Assembly (NCBI GenBank): GCA_028064945.1
Contig: JAPTWQ010000012.1
Span: 1 to 32,734 of the forward strand
DNA from: Nitrospiraceae bacterium
GTDB lineage: Bacteria; Nitrospirota_A; Leptospirillia; Leptospirillales; Leptospirillaceae
Reading direction: 5' to 3'
DNA: 32,734 nt
This document shows positions 24,613-32,202 of the stretch, in pieces. The number at the start of each line of letters is the position of its first letter. The first letter of the stretch is position 1. The position numbers were made by a program, and so were the translations under genes. A model generated the notes under the pieces. That model ran no database searches. It was given only the letters and a program-made list of their open reading frames with translations, and had not been told where the DNA came from.

Positions 24613-25092
24613 ATGTGGCTCCTCATGGCAATACTGCCTCTCGGTCTCCTTTTGGGCGGGATGTTCCTAACGGTCTCGCATACGAGCGTTCCGGTCCTTG
24701 AAAACGCGAACCGGATCAATCTCGAGGCGAATCAGGAAGCGACCCTGTTCCAGTTGTATCGCGAGGCGGTCGCAAACTACCTCGACGAGAACCCCGGGTA
24801 TGGCGGGACCATCCCCCTTTCGGCGCTGATTCTTCCTGCCGGGACGGTCATTCCGCCGACCTTCGGAAATGCCGTTTCGGGCGGGGTTGCCTGGTCCTGG
24901 ATTGCTCCATCCGCCTCATTCATCTATTCACCTGGAGCGGTGATGGGACCAGAATTTGCCAAGTCTTTCGGATCGCTTCTTGTGGGGGTGAATAAAAAAG
25001 GAGCCTTTGTGTCCCCCTCGGGAATTTCTGTTTCCATCAGCGTTCCGTCGTTCGTTCCGAACGGAGCCATCGTGTCTTTTTGGGAGGTTTGA
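24613..25092 (+). CDS. pilM: PilM-like thin-pilus protein
   Basis: The 159-residue protein has an N-terminal membrane anchor (MWLLMAILPLGLLLGGMFLT) and the PilM pattern: YREAVANYLDENPGYGGTI, then GNAVSGGVAWSW, VGVNKKGAFVSPSG and the closing VPSFVPNGAIVSF. Length is close to R64 PilM (about 145). PilM is required for thin-pilus function but its exact role is unclear. In R64 it lies between pilL and pilN; here it lies between pilS and pilV. AAAGGAGAGG precedes the ATG. Confidence 0.75.
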   Translation: MWLLMAILPLGLLLGGMFLTVSHTSVPVLENANRINLEANQEATLFQLYREAVANYLDENPGYGGTIPLSALILPAGTVIPPTFGNAVSGGVAWSWIAPSASFIYSPGAVMGPEFAKSFGSLLVGVNKKGAFVSPSGISVSISVPSFVPNGAIVSFWEV

Positions 25093-25095
25093 TCA

Positions 25096-26106
25096 ATGTC
25101 AAAACATCGCTTTCTGAAATCCTTGACGGATTTCCGTCTGAATGATCGGGGAAATTCATCTTTGCTTGGAATGACTCTTGCCACGATCCTCGGAACGGTC
25201 CTGATCGCGAATACGGTGCCTTTCTGGCTTGAAACCCAGCATCATGCGCTTATGGATCAGACGACGGCGCAGCAGATCCGGCAAGTCTCGGATGGATTGG
25301 CCGGGTATACCAAGGCCTATGCCGGAGCCATTGAAGGAGTCGCCACGGCCACCAAGCCAGCGGTCATTCCGGTATATGCCCTTATCTCCACCGGGTTCCT
25401 TCCGACAGGGACAAACTCCGTGGATCCTTATGGTCAGACGGTGGTCGGGGAAATTCTTCAGCCCAGTCCGGGCATTCTTGTCGGAGCTGTGGTTACCCAG
25501 GGAGGAACGCCCCCGGCCGGCTCGCACCTGAACCAGCTCGCGACTCTGATCGGGGCCCAGGGAGGATTTGTCCCCACCTCAGATATCCAGTCCCTTCCAG
25601 GAATCTGCGGCACGAACTGCTATCAGGGCTCCGGGGGAACCTGGAAGGCGAGTTTCTCCCAGTATCCCTTCACTGGAGTGGGCCCGGGAAGTCTGATCGC
25701 CCTTCAGAGTTACAATTCAAACAACCTTCCTCAGGACTTCTTGTATCGCTCGAATGTGCCAGGATTCCCCCAGGCGAACCAGATGCAGACCAATATCAAT
25801 ATGAACGGGAATAACCTGAACAACGCCGGAACCGTCAATACCTACAATCTCACGAGTCCGAACGGGACCATCTCGACCCAGGCGATCAACACGAATGGAC
25901 AACCAATCTACTCGGGAATCGTCAATATGAACGGAGTCACAGGGTATACTCAGTGTAATGGTGGTTCAAACAACACATGTGGCGGTGGCCCGGGCTACCA
26001 AAGATGGGAAGCATATGCGGGTTTTTCTATAGGCGGGGAACCAATATGTTATGTAGACTGGGGGGCGTATGGTAACACAGGGATTTTCCTCATGCCCTGC
26101 GTTTGA
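25096..26106 (+). CDS. pilV: PilV, thin-pilus tip adhesin (shufflon-controlled C-terminus, cassette A expressed)
   Basis: The 336-residue minor pilin begins with a charged leader and a prepilin-like site (NDRG-NSSLLGMTLATILGTV). Residues 1-271 are the constant part, ending in NGQPI; codons for QPI are the recombination site at 25899-25908. The last 65 residues (A cassette: CNGGSNNTCGGGP, then GIFLMPCV) are the variable part. PilV in R64 sits at the pilus tip and binds recipient lipopolysaccharide, so its C-terminus sets mating specificity. Two alternative C-termini lie silent on the minus strand just downstream, and a tyrosine recombinase follows. The gene starts 3 nt after pilM, with GGGAGG upstream. 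Confidence 0.88.
   Translation: MSKHRFLKSLTDFRLNDRGNSSLLGMTLATILGTVLIANTVPFWLETQHHALMDQTTAQQIRQVSDGLAGYTKAYAGAIEGVATATKPAVIPVYALISTGFLPTGTNSVDPYGQTVVGEILQPSPGILVGAVVTQGGTPPAGSHLNQLATLIGAQGGFVPTSDIQSLPGICGTNCYQGSGGTWKASFSQYPFTGVGPGSLIALQSYNSNNLPQDFLYRSNVPGFPQANQMQTNINMNGNNLNNAGTVNTYNLTSPNGTISTQAINTNGQPIYSGIVNMNGVTGYTQCNGGSNNTCGGGPGYQRWEAYAGFSIGGEPICYVDWGAYGNTGIFLMPCV
25899..25908 (+). other. shufflon recombination site 1 (constant/cassette A junction)
   Basis: ACAACCAATC on the plus strand encodes Q-P-I at residues 269-271 of PilV. The identical decamer occurs inverted at 26364-26373 and 26640-26649, each time in phase with an alternative C-terminus. CCAATC is shared with the R64 sfx site. 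Confidence 0.75.
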
Positions 26107-26135
26107 ACTTAATTTTTCCTTACAAATTTAGGGAA

Positions 26136-26375
26136 TCAATCAAAACAAATAGCAGAAATCAGACTCCCGTCTGATAGCAATTCCCAGACAGGATTTTCTC
26201 CTGGAGGTGTGTATGCAATTTGGACGGATGCGTTTGTCCCATAGTCTGCGGCAAACCCTCCCAATGCGCAATAAGCATGCTGACCTATGACATGATTGCC
26301 AGACCAGTATCCATAAGTTGAGATTTCACTGCCGGTATCCGAAAGATACAATGCCGAAGCTGAGATTGGTTGTTA
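26136..26375 (-). CDS. silent pilV C-terminal cassette B
   Basis: Reading on the minus strand from the site at 26364-26373, codons QPI are followed by 75 residues (SASALYLSDTGSEIS..., HAYCALGGF, ...AICFD) and a stop. A TAA sits just before QPI and there is no ribosome site, so the cassette is not translated in this orientation. It shares a pattern with cassette C: G-x-HAYCAL, then G-x-x-P-x-W-x-L and the ending CFD. Inversion of 25899-26373 would join it in frame to PilV. Confidence 0.78.
26364..26373 (-). other. shufflon recombination site 2 (cassette B), inverted
   Basis: The minus strand reads ACAACCAATC, identical to site 1 and in the opposite orientation. It lies 5 nt after the stop of cassette C. 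Confidence 0.75.
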
Positions 26376-26378
26376 TGC

Positions 26379-26652
26379 TCAATCAAAACATGTGACTTCT
26401 GGGGCAGCCCCAGAGCTATAGAACCAGGAATAAAGCGTCCATGAGGGCAGTCCGCCACCAAAAAAAGGGAGCACCATAACATTTCCGGCAGGCTGTCCAA
26501 CAACAGCCGACAAGGCACAATACGCATGTGTCCCCAGCCCCCAGGTTCCATAGCAGGAATTGCCGCCTGTATAAGGCGAAATTCTGCATGGGTTATAAAT
26601 AGAGACCTGGTTGAACTGGGGGTAGACCTCCCCGACCGTGATTGGTTGTCTT
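26379..26652 (-). CDS. silent pilV C-terminal cassette C
   Basis: From the site at 26640-26649 on the minus strand, QPI is followed by 86 residues (TVGEVYPQFNQVS..., HAYCALSAVV, ...EVTCFD). The stop lies 5 nt before site 2. Unlike cassette B the frame continues upstream to an ATG at 26698 with AGGAGG in front, so a short free fragment could be made; this may be chance. Inversion of 25899-26649 would fuse it to the constant part of PilV. Confidence 0.78.
26640..26649 (-). other. shufflon recombination site 3 (cassette C), inverted
   Basis: The minus strand reads ACAACCAATC followed by ACGGTCGGGG. This copy is closest to the R64 sfx site, in which CCAATC is followed by CGGT. It is the last site before the recombinase gene. 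Confidence 0.75.
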
Positions 26653-26682
26653 CCTTTTGGCAAGAGTCTCCGATAAGACTCC

Positions 26683-27732
26683 ATGCAGACGCCAATCATT
26701 ATCGTTGTTCCTCCTTCGAAACACTCCCTCACGATCCGAATCGATTGTTCCTCTTCCTGTCTCTTTAAAAAGCAGATTGTGCCGGTTGTTTCCCTTCAAG
26801 CATGCTATGACAGCTATGTTTCCCTGCGTGTTCTGCGCCGATCGACAAGAACGGGCTACGACCGTGTTGTTCTAAAATATTTTGCCGACTGGCTGGAAAA
26901 AGACCTCGCCTCTCTGACGGACGACGAGATTCTTAAAAAATATGCGGGGATCCGGGAACAGTCGGGTCCCGCCCAGGCGGCGCTTGCGATCAGGGTTCTG
27001 AAAGCCATTTATTCCTATGCGATTGCAAGATTCGGGATTCCGGAGCGAAATATAGGCCGGATCCTTCGTGTTGCCGGAATTGCGCTCACCCCTGTCAGAA
27101 AATCACGGCTTATCAAGAAGAACGACCTTCCGAAATGGTACAAGGCCGTGTCTTCCCAAAGCAAAACCCGGCAAGAACGCACAGCGCGAGATATCTTCCT
27201 GATCGGACTGTTTACCGGTCTCAGGAAAACGGAGATCATGTCTCTCAAATGGGAAGACGTCGACCTCAGGGGGCGGATCATGACCGTCAGAAATACCAAA
27301 AATCACCGGGACCATACCTTGCCGCTTCCGGATTTTCTGGTTCGTCTTTTTCGGGAAAGAAAATCTGACGGGGAGAATTCCGCCCATGTTTTTCCAGGAA
27401 AGAAACTGACCGACCGGGTCCGGGATATTGACGATTCCCGCTTTCGGGTGATCAAAGAATCCGGAGTTGCCTTCACGATCCACGATCTCAGGCGAACCTT
27501 TGCGACGATCGCCGCAGAAATTGGGATCCCGCCCTACCTGCTCAAGAAGCTTTTGAACCACAAATCCGGAGACGTCACCGAAGGGTATGTGATTTCCACC
27601 GTCGAAATCCTGAGAGGACCTCTTCAGAAGATTGCAAAACGGATCGAAGATCTCTGCCAGATGAAACGGAGGGTGATCCCTGAACAAGACAAGCCCCAAG
27701 GAATCAATCCCAAGAGGATGAGTGTGATCTGA
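26683..27732 (+). CDS. rci: Rci-like tyrosine recombinase (shufflon invertase)
   Basis: The protein carries an N-terminal SAM-like core-binding domain (TRTGYDRVVLKYFADWLEKD) and a C-terminal catalytic domain with the full tyrosine-recombinase set: Arg in FTGLRKTEIMSLKWEDVDL, Lys in RNTKNHRDH, His-x-x-Arg in IHDLRRTF, His in LLNHKS and the nucleophile Tyr in TEGYVIST. Position straight after pilV and its inverted cassettes marks it as the shufflon recombinase. ATG 26683 is the only in-frame ATG upstream of the domain but lacks a ribosome site; the domain itself begins near GTG 26779, which is a likelier start and gives 317 residues. The tail of 30 or so basic residues may help site recognition. 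Confidence 0.85.
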   Translation: MQTPIIIVVPPSKHSLTIRIDCSSSCLFKKQIVPVVSLQACYDSYVSLRVLRRSTRTGYDRVVLKYFADWLEKDLASLTDDEILKKYAGIREQSGPAQAALAIRVLKAIYSYAIARFGIPERNIGRILRVAGIALTPVRKSRLIKKNDLPKWYKAVSSQSKTRQERTARDIFLIGLFTGLRKTEIMSLKWEDVDLRGRIMTVRNTKNHRDHTLPLPDFLVRLFRERKSDGENSAHVFPGKKLTDRVRDIDDSRFRVIKESGVAFTIHDLRRTFATIAAEIGIPPYLLKKLLNHKSGDVTEGYVISTVEILRGPLQKIAKRIEDLCQMKRRVIPEQDKPQGINPKRMSVI

Positions 27733-27737
27733 AACCC

Positions 27738-27781
27738 TGAAACATTCATGTTGCTTTTATGAAACCTTCATGTCTCCTTTT
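27738..27781 (+). repeat. two 22-bp imperfect direct repeats downstream of rci
   Basis: TGAAACATTCATGT and TGAAACCTTCATGT start 22 bp apart, each followed by a T-rich stretch. The spacing of two helical turns suits a protein-binding site. The surrounding 27733-27954 is AT-rich and holds no gene I can support. Confidence 0.5.
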
Positions 27782-27954
27782 CTCAATTATGGATGATAAA
27801 AATGGAGAAATTCTGCAAAAATCGAAAATGGTCCAATTGTTGCTTTTTTAAACAGGGGATGAATTCTTCCAATGACTGGGATCAAAGAACCTACATCGGT
27901 GTTGAGGCGGAGAATTCATCATGAGAAACCTTCTAACGGGGAAGGAGACGCTCT

Positions 27955-28089
27955 ATGGGACTCGGCCCTTCTTACAATCCGATTTCGATCGTTCTCGTCA
28001 TGACCCTTTTCTTTGTCGGAACGGCGGCCCTTGCCTATTGGTTCGGATCGAAGGATTCGCACTCCTCGAAGGGAAAAGGAAGCTTTTGA
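27955..28089 (+). CDS. small single-pass membrane protein
   Basis: The 44-residue ORF (MGLGPSYNPISIVLVMTLFF, then VGTAALAYWFGSKD and a Lys/Ser-rich tail) has one membrane helix and a cytoplasmic-type basic end. AAGGAG lies 8 nt before ATG 27955. No family is recognised. A hairpin follows at 28098-28123. Confidence 0.55.
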   Translation: MGLGPSYNPISIVLVMTLFFVGTAALAYWFGSKDSHSSKGKGSF

Positions 28090-28097
28090 TTGAAACA

Positions 28098-28123
28098 GGG
28101 AAGGGGAGGGGATATCCCTTCCC
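28098..28123. terminator. hairpin between convergent small genes
   Basis: GGGAAGGG (28098-28105) pairs perfectly with CCCTTCCC (28116-28123) around a 10-nt loop. It lies between the plus-strand gene ending at 28089 and the minus-strand gene ending at 28155, so it may end both. There is no long T run. Confidence 0.45.
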
Positions 28124-28154
28124 TTCGACTTTTATCCGAGGGGATCAAAAAGGA

Positions 28155-28301
28155 TTATTTTTTCATCGCTTTATCGATTTGCTTCTTGATGGTCTTATCG
28201 GAATCATTTCCCTGGCATCCTCCAAGCAGGAGAGACGCCGTCACAAGAAGAAAAACCGTAACGAGCCCAAGCGATCGGATGGATTTGATAAAATCCGGCA
28301 T
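28155..28301 (-). CDS. very small lipoprotein
   Basis: The 48-residue ORF reads MPDFIKSIRSLGLVTVFLLV followed by TASLLLGGC, a full lipobox, and a short charged tail ending KKQIDKAMKK. AGGAGG lies 5 nt before ATG 28301. Small lipoproteins of this size on mobile elements include lysis and entry-exclusion proteins, but nothing here identifies the role. Confidence 0.6.
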   Translation of the reverse strand: MPDFIKSIRSLGLVTVFLLVTASLLLGGCQGNDSDKTIKKQIDKAMKK

Positions 28302-28714
28302 GAGGGCCTCCTTGTTTTCGGAGTCGGAAAGGCTTTAAAAACTCTTCGTGTTCTGGAATCTGTTAGCTCTGCCAGTCAGGGATCTTTCCCCGGGAATAAA
28401 GGGTCTCGTGGATCCTCTTCTGTCTGATGATCATACCCAGGTCGGCGGCATTAATGCACCCCCGTTCGGCCCTTTTCGTCTCACCCCGATCGAGGACCGG
28501 AAGAAAGAGATGCTTCCTGGAAATCTTTTCTTTCTCTGCGATATTTTTATTGTCTGACTTTTCCGGATAACCTGCGAACCCTCTCAACGATGTCTTTCTA
28601 ATGTGACTGCTTCATAGGATTTATCCTTGATTCCCTTGATGCGGGACTCCAGGACCTGTAAAATCTTCAGAAAGTTCATTCTATCAGCTATTCACCTATC
28701 GGCGCAGGAACCTT
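28302..28714. other. intergenic stretch without a supported gene
   Basis: Short open frames exist on both strands. A minus-strand frame at 28363-28587 has plausible composition in its last 40 residues, but no ribosome site before its TTG start. I see no repeats or clear promoters. Confidence 0.4.
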
Positions 28715-28993
28715 ATGACAAAGTCTAACATGGCAAAGCTCCTGGCCCGGCAGTTTCCGGAAATTCGCCTTGTGGATGCCCGGGTGATGATCGACCTCTT
28801 TCTGGACGGTATGAAAGAAGCGTTGGGTTCGGGGGATACCGTCGAGCTTCGGGATTTCGGAGTCCTCCGGGTCCGGTCCCGCGCTCCTCGGAAGGGCCGG
28901 AACCCGAAAACAGGCGAGAAAGTGATGGTCGCGGGGAAGAAGGTCGTTTATTTCAAACCGAGCCGGATTCTGAAGGGGAGGCTGAAAAGCTGA
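28715..28993 (+). CDS. HU/IHF-family DNA-bending protein
   Basis: The 92-residue protein has the HU/IHF fold: helices at LLARQFPEIRLVDARVMIDL, then VELRDFGVLRVRSRAPRKGR and the DNA-binding arm RNPKTGEKVMV, closing with YFKPSRILKGRL. The arm keeps the NPKTGE pattern with the intercalating Pro. AGGA precedes the ATG by 7 nt. IHF-type proteins assist site-specific recombination and oriT processing, so a role in this element is possible. Confidence 0.9.
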   Translation: MTKSNMAKLLARQFPEIRLVDARVMIDLFLDGMKEALGSGDTVELRDFGVLRVRSRAPRKGRNPKTGEKVMVAGKKVVYFKPSRILKGRLKS

Positions 28994-29021
28994 AACAATT
29001 GGGCTTTAATGGAGCGGAAAA

Positions 29022-29213
29022 TTGAATCCTGTGCGTCGGTGCGATCGTTGCGGCGTCTGGTCGACGGAGGTTGCGATCATCCATAAAAAAGTTCTGTGTT
29101 CGACTTGTTTCGAGACCTTCAAGCGGACTGAAGGAACCCTCCATGACCATCCTTCCACATCTGAAGAGGACTCTTCAGACAAATCTTCGTCGTCCCCTCC
29201 GGAACAACAGTAA
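29022..29213 (+). CDS. small zinc-ribbon-like protein
   Basis: The 63-residue ORF starts at TTG 29022 behind GGAG and contains CDRCG and CSTC, two Cys pairs 19 residues apart that fit a zinc ribbon, then a Ser/Asp/Glu-rich tail. It follows the HU/IHF gene by 28 nt and may share its transcript. No family is recognised. Confidence 0.45.
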   Translation: MNPVRRCDRCGVWSTEVAIIHKKVLCSTCFETFKRTEGTLHDHPSTSEEDSSDKSSSSPPEQQ

Positions 29214-29300
29214 TTTCCGCAGAAGCCGAACTGCAGTCACTCCTTGCGGGGAGCCATCCTGAAATACAAGATCATTTCAAGTTGAATTGAGGGAGTCCCA

Positions 29301-29543
29301 TTGCCCAAACGTCTTGGAATCGTTGGAAGCTGGGAAAAAGGTTCGGACGGGAGGGACATCAGCCTCGAGAAATTCCTGCACATGGGGGAGATCGAGGTGT
29401 TCTGCCCGATCTCCGAGTATCTCGATTTTTCGCTTTCTCTCGGAGCCCCTGTAGAACTGAAAAAGGAAGGACATTATTGGAAGGGAGAGGTTCTTCTCTC
29501 CAGGACAGGATATTTGGAGGACAGGTTCCCGTCAAAGTCGTGA
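29301..29543 (+). CDS. hypothetical 80-residue protein
   Basis: The frame from TTG 29301 has GGGAG about 7 nt upstream. The sequence (LGIVGSWEKGSDGRDISLEK, later LSLGAPVELKKEGHYWKGEV) has normal composition and no motif I recognise. It lies just left of the insertion sequence. Confidence 0.4.
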   Translation: MPKRLGIVGSWEKGSDGRDISLEKFLHMGEIEVFCPISEYLDFSLSLGAPVELKKEGHYWKGEVLLSRTGYLEDRFPSKS

Positions 29544-29667
29544 TCCAAAGGTAACGCCGGAGGGTGGAGGGCTGGAGAGCCAAGGGTGTCGGGATGATTT
29601 TCGGAGTTTTTTTTGAGTTTTGGAAGGAGGAATGAGGATCCTCGACACGGCATAAACACGCAGCTCT

Positions 29668-29694
29668 CCTGTCAATGCGAGGCAGGAGAGAAGG
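29668..29694. terminator. hairpin next to the transposase gene end
   Basis: CTCTCCTG (29668-29675 region) pairs with CAGGAGAG about 19 nt on, just downstream of the minus-strand transposase stop at 29718. It may be its terminator or part of the element's end. Confidence 0.35.
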
Positions 29695-29717
29695 AGACGG
29701 GGACGAGATCTGTCCGG

Positions 29718-31452
29718 TCAGAGGCCGAGGAAGCGAAAGATCCGGGACGGCTTGTTGGAGAAGCGGTCCAGGACCGGAGCAATGGAGGGAGATCCGGCGA
29801 CTCGCAAGAGGCTGATAGCCATATTTCGGAGGGTGGCCATGACATGAGCCCCATTTCCGGTTCGAGTGGTGCATGTATCTTCCCGGTAGGCGGTATCCCG
29901 GACCCAGTGGAGTCGATTCTCGATCTCCCAGTGACCCCGGACGAAGTCCAGGATGTCCCGGGGAGAGGCTTTTTGGGCGGAGAGGCTGGTCACCCCGAAG
30001 ACGCTCTCCTGGCGGGTTCGTCCGGTTTTCTTGTCCCGAGTGAGCCGATCGATGCGAAAAACTTGTTCAAGGTGGGGGAAGTCGGAGTATCCCGCAAGCT
30101 GGGAGGAGACCCAGATGGTCTGGACGGGGGTCCGGCCATGTCCAGAGAAGGTGGCCTTATGGGGAGGGGGAAAAAGCCTCGTTGTCGAGGCGGGCGATCT
30201 CGTCTTTGAGAGTTTTTCGGTTGTCTTTGACCGTGAAGACGTAATCACCGCCCTTCTCCCGGATCCGGGAGGCCAGGGCATTTTGGGTATGGAGGGCGTC
30301 GGCAGTGACGACCTTGCCGGCGAGGTCGAGCGGCTCCAGAAGCTGGGGGGCGGCCGGGATCTCGTGGCCCTTGGGACCCTCGAGACGTTTCTGGGCGGCC
30401 ACGGTGCCGTCCTTGTGGATAAGCGCCGCCATGAGACCGACCGAGGAGGAGCGGATCGTCTTGCCGTCGATCGCGATGGCCCGGCCGGAGGAGTGGGCCA
30501 CGACGTAGTGGGAGAGAACCTGGTCGAGCGCCGCGGGGTCGGCCTTCGACAGGATCCTTCGGATCGTGGGTTCGCTGGGAGGGAGGAATCGCTTCTTGTC
30601 CGGCGACCACCGGCATCCGAGGCGCCTGAGCTGTCCCTGGGAGAGATCCTGGACCCAGCGGGCGATCGACTCATAGGAGCGCTTGCCGGCCAAGACCCCG
30701 GCCAGACCAATCAGAAGAACGGAGAGGTAGCTGTGACGGATTCCCCGGGCTTTCCGGGGATCGCTCATGGTCGCCCGCAGAAGCGTGAACAGTCCGCTCT
30801 CTCCGTCGAGCTGGAGGGAGGCCAGAGGGATCGCTGACATAGAGGTCTCCAAAAGAAGAGGGTCATCGAACGGGGCCGAAAGGACGGCCGGAGCCCGAGG
30901 ATGGAGGGCCCGGACCCAGATCGTCTTCTTTTGGCCGTGAGCATAATAGACGCCGCCGTTTCTTCCGAACCCCCGGGTCTCTCCCAGGCAGGTCCATCCG
31001 GCGGCCTTGTAGCAAGTGCCGGCAAAACGGGAGGGATCCACGAAGGTCTCGGCCAGAAGAATCGGATGATTGAATTGGCGCCTCCAGTCGGAGGAGAGAC
31101 GGCGAAGGCACAGCCCCAGAATCCGGGAGGCCAGATGGGGGATGCGACGGGAGGGCAGGATCAGGAAGCGTTGGTTGTTGGCGATGTAACGGAGACGGCG
31201 GAACTGTTCTGAGGGAGCCCAGCCAATCCAGCGGTCCCGATCGCCGCACTTGAAGGCCGCCGCTCCCCACCCCAGGAGGGCCACCCATTCGGAGCCGGAG
31301 AGGGCGACATATTTGAGGGACTCCCCGACCAGAATGCGAAAACCCAGATAGTGATGGGCCTGCATCAGCTCATTCCACCGGGCCTCTTCCTCAGGATGGA
31401 TCGGGCGCACGGTGATCTGTCGGAGATCGGGAAGGGGTGTGGAGTCGCTCAT
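29718..31452 (-). pseudogene. ISAs1-family transposase with N-terminal DUF4338 (DruA-like) domain, one frameshift
   Basis: The first frame (31452-30157, 431 residues) starts with a DUF4338 domain: HHYLGFRILVGESLKYVALS, then RDRWIGW, NNQRFLILPSRRIPHLASRI and FAGTCYKAAGW. It is followed by an ISAs1 transposase: DPRKARGIRHSYLSVLLIGL, IAIDGKTIRSS, KVVTADALHTQ. The frame stops at 30157, while the adjoining frame continues in register with FSGHGRTP, GHWEIENRLHWVRDT and HVMATLRNMAISLLR to 29718. The break lies in a T5C5 run at about 30161-30175, so it may be a true frameshift mutation, a sequencing error or a programmed shift. No terminal inverted repeats could be identified by eye. DruA of the Druantia defence system is a DUF4338 protein; here the domain is joined to a transposase. 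Confidence 0.8.
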
Positions 31453-31547
31453 GACTCCATGTTAACGAAGAATGTCGAAAAAAGCCAGAGGGGGCAAAAA
31501 ATCCCTCTCAGGTAAGATCTTCTCACCAAAGATGACGGGACCCTGAT

Positions 31548-31688
31548 TTGGAGGAAGGTCCGGATTTCACCCCTCGGGAATTCTCCCTGGCAGTCGGAAG
31601 CGATCCCGTCGGCATCTATATCGTGCGTCTGTTCCGCGAGACGCCCGTTACCCCTGAAATCATCGGGGCCACGGCCTATTTGGCCTGA
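31548..31688 (+). pseudogene. C-terminal gene remnant beside the insertion sequence
   Basis: An open frame ending at 31688 (EEGPDFTPREFSLAVGSDPV, then GIYIVRLFRETPVTPEIIGA) has protein-like composition but no ribosome site or proper start; a stop lies upstream at 31536. It looks like the 3' end of a gene cut by insertion of the neighbouring element. Its family is unknown. Confidence 0.4.
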
Positions 31689-31715
31689 CTAAAACAATTT
31701 TCCAAGGAAGATGGC

Positions 31716-32147
31716 GTGCCCAACTCGAATTCCGTTCAGGTCGCTTCTCTCAAAGGCCCCCTCCGTCTCGTCGGAAATATCATCTGGGTTCTGTTCGGAG
31801 GATTCTTTATGGCGGCCGGATGGATCCTCGCCGGAATCCTCTCCGTTCTCACGATTGTCGGGATTCCCTGGGGGATTGCCGCCTTCCGGATCGCCGAATT
31901 TTCTTTCTGGCCTTTTGGCCGGGAAATGATCGATCGCAACCAGGGAACAACGATGAAGACGATGTCCTTGATCGGAAACATCGTCTGGGTCATTGTCGGT
32001 GGCTGGTGGATCGCCCTGGGACACCTCTTTTCGGCTCTTCTTTGCACAATGACGATCGTCGGAATCCCATTCGCCTGGCAGCACGTCAAGCTGGCCGGGA
32101 TCTCCTTGACTCCGCTTGGGAAAAAAATCGTGCCGATCGAGAGGTAA
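31716..32147 (+). CDS. YccF-domain inner-membrane protein
   Basis: The 143-residue protein has two YccF repeats, GNIIWVLFGGFFMAAGWILA with VLTIVGIPWGIAAFRIA and FWPFGRE, then GNIVWVIVGGWWIALGHLFS with TIVGIPFAWQHVKLA and LTPLGKK. Four membrane segments are likely. YccF proteins are common inner-membrane proteins of unclear function. GTG 31716 has AAGGA upstream. The gene converges on the TRL-like gene. Confidence 0.85.
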   Translation: MPNSNSVQVASLKGPLRLVGNIIWVLFGGFFMAAGWILAGILSVLTIVGIPWGIAAFRIAEFSFWPFGREMIDRNQGTTMKTMSLIGNIVWVIVGGWWIALGHLFSALLCTMTIVGIPFAWQHVKLAGISLTPLGKKIVPIER

Positions 32148-32168
32148 AAGAGAAAGGGAAGTAGAAAA

Positions 32169-32195
32169 GGGGCTCACGGATTGTCCGTAAGCCCC
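32169..32195 (-). terminator. strong hairpin terminator
   Basis: GGGGCT-C-ACGGA-TTG-TCCGT-A-AGCCCC forms an 11-bp stem with one mismatch and a 3-nt loop. On the minus strand it is followed by CTTTTC, so it suits the TRL-like gene that ends 8 nt before it; it also lies 22 nt after yccF. Confidence 0.7.
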
Positions 32196-32202
32196 GGATC
32201 TT

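Noticed and set aside
26037..26046. Possible fourth shufflon site (AACCAAT within cassette A, encoding EPI)
   Set aside because: Only seven of the ten core bases match and no extra cassette is attached, although it is in the same codon phase.
26689..26699. GCCAATC at the start of the rci frame, like the R64 sfx core
   Set aside because: It differs from the local decamer at key positions and no cassette boundary lies there.
27738..27781. Reading the paired 22-bp repeats as a CRISPR array or replication iterons
   Set aside because: Only two copies exist, with no spacers and no Cas or Rep gene nearby.
27921..28427. 168-codon plus-strand ORF
   Set aside because: It overlaps two better supported small genes (27955-28089 and 28155-28301) that have proper ribosome sites and membrane or lipobox signals.
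28363..28587. 74-codon minus-strand ORF
   Set aside because: The last 40 residues look protein-like, but there is no ribosome site and no recognisable family, so it is not listed as a gene.
29613..30837. Plus-strand frames opposite the transposase
   Set aside because: Both transposase frames show clear family motifs on the minus strand; the plus-strand frames are shadows.
29560..31560. Terminal inverted repeats and target duplication of the ISAs1-type element
   Set aside because: Comparison of both flanks by eye gave no convincing match, so the exact ends are not called.
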